This document shows, piece after piece, positions 1 through 7,811 of a DNA stretch of 64,000 bases. Source of the stretch: Acetothermia bacterium UBA3571 (GTDB lineage Bacteria; Bipolaricaulota; Bipolaricaulia; Bipolaricaulales; Bipolaricaulaceae); NCBI GenBank assembly GCA_002375995.1, contig DFNI01000041.1, forward strand, positions 41,031-105,030, written 5' to 3'. Made by a program: the position numbers and the translations under genes. Numbering within the stretch: position 1 is the stretch's first letter; every line of letters begins with the position of its first letter. The notes under the pieces are model-generated. The model was given only the letters and a program-made list of their open reading frames with translations. It was not told where the DNA came from and ran no database searches.

Positions 1-1
1 C

Positions 2-952
2 TTCTACGAGACCGATTCTGACGGCTACATCCTCTACCCGGGGCTCACCAAGTTCCCCGTCATCATCGGGCACGAGTTCGCCGGCGAAGTGGTGGAGGTG
101 GGGCCGGGTCCCGAGACCGCCAGTTTCAAGGTGGGAGACCGGGTGACCTGCGAGGAGATGGTATGGTGCGGCCACTGTCGCCCTTGCCGGGATGGCTTCC
201 CCAACCACTGCGAGAACCTGGAGGAGATCGGCTTCACAATAGATGGGGCCATGGCCGAGTACATCGCCGTCCCCGCCAAGCTCTGCTGGAAAGTGGATGC
301 CATCTTCGAGCGCTACCCCGATGAGGGGACCGCCTGGGAGGTAGCCGCCACCACCGAACCCACTTGTGTGGCCTACAACGGGATCTTCGAGCGGGCTGGG
401 GGCTTCCGTCCTGGGGCTTACGTGGTGATCTACGGCGCCGGCCCCATCGGTCTCGCGGCGATCCAGCTCTGCAAGGCCGCCGGCGCCGCCAAAGTGATCG
501 CCTTCGAGGTCTCGGACGTGAGGAAAAAACTGGCTAAAGAAGTGGGCGCCGATTACGTCTACGATCCCCGTGAGGTCACCCCTTCCGAGGTAGTAATGGA
601 CATCACCCACGGCGAAGGCGCCGACCTCTCCGTGGAGGCCGCCGGAGCTCCCGAGGTGACCATCCCCGAGATGGAGAAAACCCTGGCCATAAACGGAAAG
701 ATCACCGTGATCGGCCGGGCCGCCAAACGGGTTCCCATGTTCCTGGAGCGGTTCCAGGTGCGGCGGTCCCAGGTCTTCGGCGCCCAGGGCCACTCCGGAC
801 ACGGAATCTTCCCTTCTGTGATCCGGATGATGGGCGCCGGGCTCATCGACAACACAAAGATGATCACCTCCCGCTTCTCCCTGAATGAGGCCGTGGCCGC
901 CCTGGAGAAGGCCACCAAGCGGGAGGACGGGAAGATCATGATAAAGCCGTAA
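2..952 (+). CDS. iolM: Zinc-dependent polyol dehydrogenase, probable scyllo-inosose 3-dehydrogenase (5' end cut by window)
   Basis: The frame is open from base 2, so the N-terminus lies outside the window. It is a medium-chain zinc dehydrogenase: a GHEFAGEVVEVG stretch (catalytic zinc region), a structural-zinc segment CGHCRPCRDGFPNHCENL and the nucleotide-binding loop GAGPIGLAA. The motif order and the QGHSGHG segment match, from memory, the Thermotoga maritima IolM enzyme, which oxidises scyllo-inosose at C3 during myo-inositol breakdown using NAD. The call is strengthened by the next gene, an IolN-like creatininase-fold hydrolase 39 nt downstream on the same strand, because IolN acts on the IolM product. 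A generic sorbitol/threonine dehydrogenase is the alternative. Family is certain; substrate rests on resemblance and context. Confidence 0.75.
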   Translation, partial: FYETDSDGYILYPGLTKFPVIIGHEFAGEVVEVGPGPETASFKVGDRVTCEEMVWCGHCRPCRDGFPNHCENLEEIGFTIDGAMAEYIAVPAKLCWKVDAIFERYPDEGTAWEVAATTEPTCVAYNGIFERAGGFRPGAYVVIYGAGPIGLAAIQLCKAAGAAKVIAFEVSDVRKKLAKEVGADYVYDPREVTPSEVVMDITHGEGADLSVEAAGAPEVTIPEMEKTLAINGKITVIGRAAKRVPMFLERFQVRRSQVFGAQGHSGHGIFPSVIRMMGAGLIDNTKMITSRFSLNEAVAALEKATKREDGKIMIKP

Positions 953-991
953 CGCGTGACGGTGGAAAACGCAAGGAAAGGGGGAAATATC

Positions 992-2095
992 ATGAGCACC
1001 AAGTGGTTGACCACCGAGCACCCGGCGGTGGTCTTCGAGGACACCCAGGTGGGGCGCCTCAAGAAGGAAATCTGGGACGCCCCCATGGAAGTGATCGAGG
1101 AGATCCTGACCGAATACGGGATTCCCTCCCCCCCGGAGCTCGCCAAACCAGGGACCTATATCCAGACAACCCCCCGCAGAAAGCTCGTTGAAAACCGAAA
1201 AAAGAACGACATCGTCATCATCCCCGTGGGGAGCACCGAGCGCCACGGGGAACACTCCTGCTCCGGCCACGACACCCTCCAGGTGACCCAGATCATCGAG
1301 GGGGTACGCCGCTACACCGCCAAGAAGGGGTATCCGGTTAACCTCGCCTGGCCCATCAACTACGGCTCCCACCCCTTCCACCACATCGGGATGCCGGGGA
1401 ACGTGATCATGCCGGAGGAGGTGACCCGCGAGACCCTGATCCACGTGATGCTCGGCCTCTGGAACGACGGGTTCCGCAAACAGATCATCATCAACAACCA
1501 CGGCCACCTCTGGGTCCTGGAGTCGGCGATCCACGAGTTCCTCTACCGCTACCAGCTCCCCGGGATCTACCGGGTGATGGATTGGCACCGAGCCGTGCGC
1601 GAATTCTTTCTGCCCTGCGAGAAGACCGGCTGGGAGACGGACTTCATCCACGCCGCCGAACACGAGACCTCGTTGGGGCTTCTGCTTTTCCCCGAGGGGA
1701 TGATCGAGATGGAGGACGCGGTGGACGAGGAGGGGAAGCCCTTCCTCCCCGGCGGACACTTCGACACCTCGGTGGACCCCTACCGGCGGCCGCACCGCTG
1801 GTCCGAGGGGGAGGGCCATTCCGCCATCGAGATCCGCGCCACCCCACACGGCTCGGTGGGTAAGCCTTCCCTCGCCTCGGCGGAGAAGGCGAAGCGCCCG
1901 GTGGCGGCGATCCTCCGGTATCTGACCCTGGTTATCGAGGAGATCTTGGAGGCGTTTCCGCCGGGAAAGCTCCCGCCCGTGGAGGACCTCACGCTGCGTT
2001 CAGCGGAAGAGCTCGAGCCGTATCTAAAATGGCCTGAGGAGCCTGGGTGGAAATCGGCCTATGGGGTCCCGCGCCGTGGGATGTGGCTCGAGTAA
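992..2095 (+). CDS. iolN: Creatininase-family 3-dehydro-scyllo-inosose hydrolase
   Basis: Creatininase/MftE-fold metal hydrolase of 367 residues. Metal ligands fit the segments GSTERHGEHSCSGHDT and NNHGH, followed by AAEHETSLGL. In Thermotoga the creatininase-fold enzyme IolN opens the ring of 3-dehydro-scyllo-inosose to 5-keto-gluconate; here the gene follows the IolM-like dehydrogenase directly, so the two steps are adjacent. The start is ATG 992, behind the purine-rich AAGGAAAGGGGG. An in-frame GTG at 956 lies earlier but has no good ribosome site. Upstream iolG or transporter genes would be outside the window. Creatininase itself is unlikely given the partner. A strong hairpin follows at 2142-2181. 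Confidence 0.75.
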   Translation: MSTKWLTTEHPAVVFEDTQVGRLKKEIWDAPMEVIEEILTEYGIPSPPELAKPGTYIQTTPRRKLVENRKKNDIVIIPVGSTERHGEHSCSGHDTLQVTQIIEGVRRYTAKKGYPVNLAWPINYGSHPFHHIGMPGNVIMPEEVTRETLIHVMLGLWNDGFRKQIIINNHGHLWVLESAIHEFLYRYQLPGIYRVMDWHRAVREFFLPCEKTGWETDFIHAAEHETSLGLLLFPEGMIEMEDAVDEEGKPFLPGGHFDTSVDPYRRPHRWSEGEGHSAIEIRATPHGSVGKPSLASAEKAKRPVAAILRYLTLVIEEILEAFPPGKLPPVEDLTLRSAEELEPYLKWPEEPGWKSAYGVPRRGMWLE

Positions 2096-2096
2096 A

Positions 2097-2125
2097 CCCT
2101 AACGTGTGACGGGCGACGCGTAGCG
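2097..2125. repeat. Degenerate copy of the TAACGCGTGACGGG intergenic repeat
   Basis: The stretch just after iolN reads as TAACGTGTGACGGG followed by CGACGCG. The same unit appears between iolM and iolN (951-963) and as a large hairpin between livJ and livH (21550-21617). It lies only in spacers and looks like a dispersed small palindromic element. Confidence 0.45.
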
Positions 2126-2141
2126 GGAATTTCTGGATGGG

Positions 2142-2181
2142 AACGAAAAGCGTCGGGCCCCTTTGCCCGACGCTTTTCGTT
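2142..2181. terminator. Bidirectional terminator hairpin after iolN
   Basis: A perfect 17-bp stem (AACGAAAAGCGTCGGGC and its complement) encloses a 6-nt loop. The A-rich start and T-rich end of the stem give weak U-tracts in both directions. It separates iolN from the MntA/HepT pair. Confidence 0.7.
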
Positions 2182-2242
2182 CGGCTGGAGCCACCTCGGG
2201 CGTGTCGCCGGGGACGGCGCGTGGTACCCTTTGGGGGAAACT

Positions 2243-2644
2243 ATGGGTGTGGCTGAAGACAAGGAAACGGAAAGGTTGACGGCGTTACTTGCGCGGGCCG
2301 AGCGGGACCCAGCGGTGCTCGCGGTCATCCTCTTCGGCAGCCGCGCACGGGGGGAAAACACCCCCGACTCGGACATCGATATCTGTCTGGTCTTAGAGCC
2401 GCGGAGCTACAGTGACCTCGAGCTATCGGAAAAAAAGCTCGATTACCTGGCAGAATTCGATCTCGATATCCACATCTACCAGCAGCTCCCCCTGTACATT
2501 CGTCCCCGGGTGCTGCGGGAAGGAAAAGTCCTTTTTTGCCGCAATGAGGACACGTTGTACGAGCTCGCCTTCCGTACCATCCAGGAATACGAGGACTTCA
2601 AACACATATACCGGGAATACCTCGAGGAGATTGCCCATGGCTGA
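2243..2644 (+). CDS. mntA: MNT-domain minimal nucleotidyltransferase, MntA-type antitoxin
   Basis: A 133-residue minimal nucleotidyltransferase. The catalytic signature is complete: GSRARGENTPDSDIDI supplies the GS motif and the paired aspartates of the Mg-ATP site. In characterised HepT/MntA pairs this enzyme adds AMP to a tyrosine of the HEPN toxin and silences it. The HEPN gene follows with an 8-nt overlap (2637-2644), the standard arrangement. ATG 2243 is chosen because GGGGGA precedes it; a TTG at 2231 in the same frame is a less likely start. Confidence in the family is high; neutralising activity is inferred. Confidence 0.85.
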   Translation: MGVAEDKETERLTALLARAERDPAVLAVILFGSRARGENTPDSDIDICLVLEPRSYSDLELSEKKLDYLAEFDLDIHIYQQLPLYIRPRVLREGKVLFCRNEDTLYELAFRTIQEYEDFKHIYREYLEEIAHG

Positions 2645-3089
2645 GCTCGACACACCCCGCATATTGGCGAAACTCGATGCCCTGGAGGGCTATTTGGAGG
2701 AACTGAAAAGCATCCTGCCATTGGACTTCGAGGAATACCAACGCAATTTCGAGAGACGGCGGGCTTGTGAGCGTCTGCTCCAGATCTCCATTGAGACGGT
2801 TATCGATGTTTGTTCCCTCCTCGTAAAGGGCATGCGTTTAGGGCTTCCCGGCGAAGAAGACGATCTCTTCGACAAGCTCCACCGCGCGGGCGTTATCTCG
2901 GAGCACATGCGGGATAAATTACGAAAGATGAAAGGGCTACGGAACATCCTGGTACATGAATACGCCCGGGTCGATGATCGGTTGGTTTACGGGGCGCTGC
3001 GGGAAAGATTGCGCGATTTCGCCCAGTTCAAACACGAAATCCTCGGATTCTTAAAAGAACAAGGGAACACCATGGGTATCCGTAAGTGA
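2637..3089 (+). CDS. hepT: HEPN-domain ribonuclease toxin, HepT family
   Basis: All-helical HEPN protein of 150 residues. The diagnostic Rx4HxY motif is present as RNILVHEY near residue 100, carrying the catalytic Arg/His and the tyrosine that MntA modifies. HepT enzymes cut RNA and arrest growth unless AMPylated. It starts inside the end of mntA, so the two are translationally coupled. No terminator or promoter is obvious between it and the downstream glycosidase-like gene at 3140. Whether the pair serves phage defence or genome stabilisation cannot be told from sequence. Confidence 0.85.
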   Translation: MAELDTPRILAKLDALEGYLEELKSILPLDFEEYQRNFERRRACERLLQISIETVIDVCSLLVKGMRLGLPGEEDDLFDKLHRAGVISEHMRDKLRKMKGLRNILVHEYARVDDRLVYGALRERLRDFAQFKHEILGFLKEQGNTMGIRK

Positions 3090-3139
3090 TAAATCTCCGT
3101 CAACAGGGCGCGGGTGCCCGAAGCTTTGGAGCATGAAAA

Positions 3140-5203
3140 ATGCGGGTCGTTTACAGCGCCGGCCTCGGAACGATGATCTTCATTTTTGCCTTTGCCCTCC
3201 TCGCTCCAGCTGAGGCCGATTGGCTTCGGGGAGCCAGGATTGCCACCCCTTGGGATTATCCCGAGGGAACTCTCTCCAGCTGGACCGAGGCGGTGGACCG
3301 GGCGGTAGCGGATGGGGCCACAGTAATCCTTGATTGGACGAGGATAAGCGACGATTGGCGCTGCCTCTACGAGCCATGCCTATCGGAGGACCTCGCCGAG
3401 GTAGCCCGCCGTGCGGGCTACGTCCACACCCGTTACCCCGGCGTGCGGTACCTCATCTACGTGGCCCCGCTGGAGTACGTGACCCCTGATCTAGACCAAG
3501 ACGGGGACGGTCGCGTGGACCCGGGGAAGGCGGGGGCGAGCTTGGCCATCCAACATCCCGATTGGCTTCAGATCGGGATCAGCGGCCGCAGGGCGGTGTT
3601 CTACGGGACCCAACCCGGGATGCCTTTCTGGGTATGCCCATCCTGCGAAGACGCCTGGGTCACGCCGGCCCATCCGGGATTCAGAAAATTGGTGCTCCGC
3701 CAGGCACGTGAGCTCGCACAAGCCGGGGTCGACGGGATCTGGCTGGACGTCCCGTTCCTCAGGCACAGCTTCGGGGAGGTTTGGCGAAATGAGTGGCCGG
3801 ACGTAAGTCCCTATGCCAGAGAGCTCTTCCGGGAGCAGACCGGCTGGGAACTCCCCCCGCCCCCTTTCTCCTCGGATTGGGAGGACCCGGCGTGGCTAGC
3901 GTTCGTGGGCTGGCGCTATCGGTTGATCCGGGAATTCCTGGGAGCGTATCGTCGGACGGTGAAGGGAATTAATTCCGATGTGGAACTGATCGTTGAGTCC
4001 TCCACCGGATTCAATGCCCACACCACCCAGACGGCGGCCGACCCTGTGGAACTCGCGCTGTTGGCGGATACGGTGGCCCACGAGTGGGGACCGGTGCGCC
4101 GGCCAGCCCAGTATTACACGTGGCTCTGGTTTGTGGCGGGGCTCCTTCCCTGGCGACACGTGGACCTGGGAGCGGGGAGGCCCTCCTGGCTCCTTTCCTA
4201 CGTGGAGGCGGGGCACACCTGGACGGATGAACTCGCTCGTCTCCATGCCGCGGCGGTGGCCCTCACCGGCTTCTCTTATTACACCTCCGGGAACGAGAGC
4301 ATGTCCGGCATGCCTGACTCCAACTTTCGCCGCGATCTCTTCCGTTGGCTCGCGGAACACCGCGACCTCCTCTACTCCGCGGAGCTCGAGCCTTTGGCGG
4401 AAGTGGCGGTGGTTTTTTCCCGGAACACGCTGGACTTCCGGGGCCGGGGCTCGTGGGAGGAAGGGGCATACTCCGACGGGTTTTACGGAATGTTAATGCT
4501 CCTACTCGAGAGCCATATCCCCTTCCAGGTGATCACGGAGAGGGAACTTCAGCGCCTCGCGGAATTCAAAGCGGTGATTACCCCGGGCTGGGAGGCGATG
4601 TCAGGGGAGGCGGCGGAGGCACTCCGGGAGTATGTGGCAGGGGGCGGGGTGCTCTTGGCCACGGGGGAGACGTCGCTCTACGACGGGTGGGGCCGGCGCC
4701 GGGACGATTTCGCTTTGGCCGAGCTCTTCGGGATACACGCACCGGAGGTGGATCCCGAGGACGAAGCAGTACACGTCCGGGAATTCGGCCGAGGACGGGT
4801 CGTGTATTCCTCCGCCTCCTACGAGCGGTGGTACTTCTGGGCGGCGGAACCCTGGGATCCGCAGGGCGGGAACCCCCGGGAGGCGGAGGCCCAACGGCGG
4901 GCTTTTCTGAAGGTGTGGGAGAAAACAGGGGTGCATCCCGCTATGCCTGTGGACGTTCCCCGCGGCGTGGTCGTCATTCCCTGGCGCGCTAGAGACGCCG
5001 TTCAAATCCACCTGCTGAACCTGAGCGGCGTCGCTCCTGCGCGGGCCCGGCCTCACCCGCAGCGGGTGAGGGTCCGCGCCGGCTTCTCGGAGGCGGTATG
5101 GACCGAGTTCCTGGGGGATCCCCGGGGCCTCGATCCGATAGATGAGCCCCGGTTCACGGTGATCTGCGGCGGGGTGTTGGAGCTGAAGCGCTGGGCTCGA
5201 TGA
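3140..5203 (+). CDS. Secreted glycoside-hydrolase-like protein with C-terminal GATase-like domain
   Basis: A 687-residue protein with an N-terminal signal peptide (hydrophobic to about residue 26, APAEA cleavage region). Residues about 30-390 look like a TIM barrel: WTRISDDW, then AGVDGIWLDVPF, whose aspartate sits where glycosidases of the alpha-amylase and GH42 superfamilies keep the nucleophile. Residues about 420-590 resemble the GATase-like/trimerisation domain of beta-galactosidases (PGWEAMSGEAAEALREYVAGG, then GGVLLATGE). Family assignment (GH42-like or hypothetical glycosyl hydrolase 6) is by fold pattern only; no substrate can be named. GGAG 8 nt before ATG 3140 supports the start. 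It appears monocistronic and is followed by convergent transporter genes. Confidence 0.55.
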   Translation: MRVVYSAGLGTMIFIFAFALLAPAEADWLRGARIATPWDYPEGTLSSWTEAVDRAVADGATVILDWTRISDDWRCLYEPCLSEDLAEVARRAGYVHTRYPGVRYLIYVAPLEYVTPDLDQDGDGRVDPGKAGASLAIQHPDWLQIGISGRRAVFYGTQPGMPFWVCPSCEDAWVTPAHPGFRKLVLRQARELAQAGVDGIWLDVPFLRHSFGEVWRNEWPDVSPYARELFREQTGWELPPPPFSSDWEDPAWLAFVGWRYRLIREFLGAYRRTVKGINSDVELIVESSTGFNAHTTQTAADPVELALLADTVAHEWGPVRRPAQYYTWLWFVAGLLPWRHVDLGAGRPSWLLSYVEAGHTWTDELARLHAAAVALTGFSYYTSGNESMSGMPDSNFRRDLFRWLAEHRDLLYSAELEPLAEVAVVFSRNTLDFRGRGSWEEGAYSDGFYGMLMLLLESHIPFQVITERELQRLAEFKAVITPGWEAMSGEAAEALREYVAGGGVLLATGETSLYDGWGRRRDDFALAELFGIHAPEVDPEDEAVHVREFGRGRVVYSSASYERWYFWAAEPWDPQGGNPREAEAQRRAFLKVWEKTGVHPAMPVDVPRGVVVIPWRARDAVQIHLLNLSGVAPARARPHPQRVRVRAGFSEAVWTEFLGDPRGLDPIDEPRFTVICGGVLELKRWAR

Positions 5204-5232
5204 ACCCAACGCGATGCCGAGGAACCGGTTCT

Positions 5233-6141
5233 TCAAGCGCGAGCCCCGCGGCGTAGACGAGGATTGAAGAGCTCTTCCAACGCGTAACCCAGGTTGATGA
5301 AGGAAAGGGAAAGCAAGGTCACCGCGAGCCCCGGAAAAAGCACCCACCACCACGCCCCGAAAAGCAACGCCCCCTGGGACTGGGCGTCTGCCAGCATCTT
5401 CCCCCAAGAAACCGCCAGGGGATCCCCGAACCCGAGGAAACTCAAGCCGGCTTCCGCCAGCACCGAGCCCGCGGCGGTGCGGGCCGCGGTGACGGCGAGG
5501 AGCGGGTAGGTGGAGGGAAGGAGGTGCCGGAAGAGGACGCGGGGCCAGGGGGCGGCGTAGCTCCGCGCCGCTTCGACATAGGGCGCTGCTTTCTCCGAAA
5601 GGATCCGCCCCCTCACCATGCGACATACTCCCGCCCACCCTAGGAAGGTAAACAGCACCACCACGATCCAGTAACTTCCACCGATGTAGGTGGCCACCAG
5701 GATCATCAGGGGAAGCCCAGGCAGCACCATCACCACATCCACGAGGAACATAATGAACCTGTCCACCCCGCCGCCGAAGAAGGCCGCCACCGCGCCCAGG
5801 ATCGCCCCGAGAATCGGCACGGTAATCCCGGTGGAGAACCCCACGATCAACGCCACCCTGGTCCCGTGGATGAGCGCGCTCAATACATCCCCCCCAAAGG
5901 AATCGGTCCCCAAGGGATGCTTGAGCGAAGGGCCCTGAAGGGCGGCGAGGATGTCCTTGTCACCCGGGTCGTAGGGGTCATAGGGGGAGATCGCATCGGC
6001 CCCTATGGCACAGATAACGCAGAGGGCGAGGAAAGCGAGGGAGAAGATCCCCGCGGGCCGGCGCAGAAGCTGCAGATACCGCCTCTCGGCTTTGTGTTTC
6101 CCCCATCTTTCCCGTGGTCGCGGATGCCGTGTCCTAGCCAT
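5233..6141 (-). CDS. dppC: Peptide/nickel-type ABC transporter permease, DppC-like
   Basis: A 302-residue inner-membrane permease with the DppC/OppC plan: a charged N-terminus, one helix (residues ~33-52), a periplasmic stretch containing HPLGTDSFGGDVLS, then five helices. The coupling-helix EAA motif is visible at YVEAARSYAAPWPRVLFRHLLP. It overlaps dppB by 8 nt and is last in a minus-strand operon that starts with the binding protein at 9407. No ATPase genes lie in the operon, so the importer must borrow ATPases encoded elsewhere. Family-5 importers carry peptides, nickel or oligosaccharides; the substrate is unknown. Confidence 0.85.
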   Translation of the reverse strand: MARTRHPRPRERWGKHKAERRYLQLLRRPAGIFSLAFLALCVICAIGADAISPYDPYDPGDKDILAALQGPSLKHPLGTDSFGGDVLSALIHGTRVALIVGFSTGITVPILGAILGAVAAFFGGGVDRFIMFLVDVVMVLPGLPLMILVATYIGGSYWIVVVLFTFLGWAGVCRMVRGRILSEKAAPYVEAARSYAAPWPRVLFRHLLPSTYPLLAVTAARTAAGSVLAEAGLSFLGFGDPLAVSWGKMLADAQSQGALLFGAWWWVLFPGLAVTLLSLSFINLGYALEELFNPRLRRGARA

Positions 6142-7108
6142 ACCGGATCCGGGGATCGACCCAGGCCTGAACCAGGTCGGCCACGAAGTTGGCCGCGATG
6201 GTGAGCACGATGGTGATCAGGGCCACCGCTTGGACCAGGGGGAAGTCCCTGGCCTGGGCGGCCCGGATCATCAGTAGCCCCATCCCGTACCACGAGAAGA
6301 CCTGCTCCACCAGGACCGCCCCGCCGATTACCCCAACGAGGGAGAGGGAGAACATGCTGATCAGGGGCAGCACCGCGTTCTTGAGGACGTGCCGCCAAAG
6401 GAGGGTTCGCTGTGAGATGCCCTTGGATTGCGCCGCAAGGATGTAGTTCTCGCCCAAGATGGAGATCACCGCATTTCGCATCGCCAGGGCATATCCGGGC
6501 ACCGAAAGCACAAAAAGGGTCAACATCGGGAGGGCGGCGTGATAGGCCACACTCCCGATAAACGCCAATGGCCTCTCCCCCAACGAAAGCCCGGGTTTCA
6601 CCATCCCCATCAGGGGGAAGATCCGCGCCCAATAGGCGAAGACCATTACCAGCAACATCGCCAGCCAAAAGGAGGGGATGGAAGAGGCGGCGGTGCCCAG
6701 GGTCCTGAGGAGGAAATCCGCAATCCCGCCCCGCCTCCATGCGGCCCACATCCCGACCCAGATACCGCAAGCGATGGCGGCCAAGGTAGGGAACAGGGTG
6801 ATGGCCAAGGTCCACGGGATGCGCTCGGCGATCACCTGTAGCACCGGCCGTTGTGTGGTGAAGGAGATACCTAATTCCCCCCGGAATACGTTGCGGATAT
6901 AAAGGAGGAACTGGGTCCAGAGGGGTTTGTCCAGGCCGAAGAGCCGGACGATCTCCTCCTTCACCTCGGGGGGCACGCGCGGGTCGGCATAGAAGCGGTG
7001 GGCCGGGTCCCCGGGCATGAGGTGTATTAGGAGGAAGTTGAGCACCACCGCCACCCCGATGGCGAACAAGGCCATCGCGAACCGGCGGGCGAAGTAAGCC
7101 CGGTTCAT
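6134..7108 (-). CDS. dppB: Peptide/nickel-type ABC transporter permease, DppB-like
   Basis: A 324-residue permease. It has the DppB landmarks: an N-terminal helix, HLMPGDPAHRF, the amphipathic segment LDKPLWTQFLLYI, and the coupling loop YILAAQSKGISQRTLLWRHVLKNA. Six membrane helices are evident. It partners the DppC-like permease, whose start overlaps its end, and is fed by the binding protein at 7812-9407 two genes upstream. A flavin split-barrel gene is inserted between binding protein and permeases, which is unusual for this operon type. Confidence 0.85.
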   Translation of the reverse strand: MNRAYFARRFAMALFAIGVAVVLNFLLIHLMPGDPAHRFYADPRVPPEVKEEIVRLFGLDKPLWTQFLLYIRNVFRGELGISFTTQRPVLQVIAERIPWTLAITLFPTLAAIACGIWVGMWAAWRRGGIADFLLRTLGTAASSIPSFWLAMLLVMVFAYWARIFPLMGMVKPGLSLGERPLAFIGSVAYHAALPMLTLFVLSVPGYALAMRNAVISILGENYILAAQSKGISQRTLLWRHVLKNAVLPLISMFSLSLVGVIGGAVLVEQVFSWYGMGLLMIRAAQARDFPLVQAVALITIVLTIAANFVADLVQAWVDPRIRYG

Positions 7109-7112
7109 CCCG

Positions 7113-7811
7113 CTACGCTATCTTTTCCCCCGCCTTTGGTCCCGGGGTCTTGTTGTAAGCCTCCACGGCCCAGATCCTGTAGACCGCGGGGTACTCGCGT
7201 CGCTTACCGCTCCGGGGTAGGTGAAAGAGGTCGTGAAGCCCGGTGACGAAGCGGTACTCCGGTGTCCCCGGACCGAGGACCTCAGCCACCCCGTTGATGA
7301 GGAAGCTCGTGTTGCGATAAGAGGAGAAAAGAACGCTACAGCGGGGATCGTACATGATGTTGCGCCAGGTGGTCTTGGCGTAGATCTCGATGGTGGTGAA
7401 GGAGAAGGGATCAAGCTCCACCTCCTCGTAAAGCTTGAGGAGGAACGAAAGGCGCTTCGTTCGGGTCTCCTTTTCCCCTTTATTCAGCCCCTCCTCGATC
7501 AGGGCCTCGATCTCACGGGTCAAGGGCTCGATATCGTGGCGAGGTAGGAGCCCCACCCCCTTGGCCGCGATGTTCATGGGGGAGGGCCCATCGGGATTTA
7601 CCGTGCCCATGTAGCCCACGTGTACCGCAAAATCGTGTTCCCCCTCTCCGCTCATGAAGAAACGGATGTTGGCGCGGCGGAACTTTAGCTGCCACTCCAG
7701 GAACGGCCGCGGCAAGGGAACCAGGGGGACCGAGACGAGCTCGGTCCCCCTCACGATCTCCGCTTCCACCGGTTCTTGTTTGTCCGGTTTTATACGCAGT
7801 TCGTATTCCAT
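7113..7811 (-). CDS. Pyridoxamine-phosphate-oxidase-like FMN-binding split-barrel protein
   Basis: A 232-residue soluble protein. The stretch TTWRNIMYDPRCSVLFSSYR followed by FLINGVAEVLGPG is typical of PNPOx-like flavin split barrels, where a cofactor-binding strand is followed by an xGxAEV turn. The C-terminus (YPAVYRIWAVEAY) fits the last strand. Its N-terminal 60 residues are not recognised. It abuts the binding-protein stop and ends 4 nt before dppB, so it is certainly in the operon. It may reduce or bind a compound the importer brings in; this is inference. Members of this fold range from F420/FMN reductases to haem-binding proteins, so function stays open. Confidence 0.5.
   Translation of the reverse strand: MEYELRIKPDKQEPVEAEIVRGTELVSVPLVPLPRPFLEWQLKFRRANIRFFMSGEGEHDFAVHVGYMGTVNPDGPSPMNIAAKGVGLLPRHDIEPLTREIEALIEEGLNKGEKETRTKRLSFLLKLYEEVELDPFSFTTIEIYAKTTWRNIMYDPRCSVLFSSYRNTSFLINGVAEVLGPGTPEYRFVTGLHDLFHLPRSGKRREYPAVYRIWAVEAYNKTPGPKAGEKIA

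Noticed and set aside
4601..5638. 345-residue minus-strand open frame across the glycosidase end and dppC start
   Set aside because: It crosses two real genes in other frames and has a low-complexity product.
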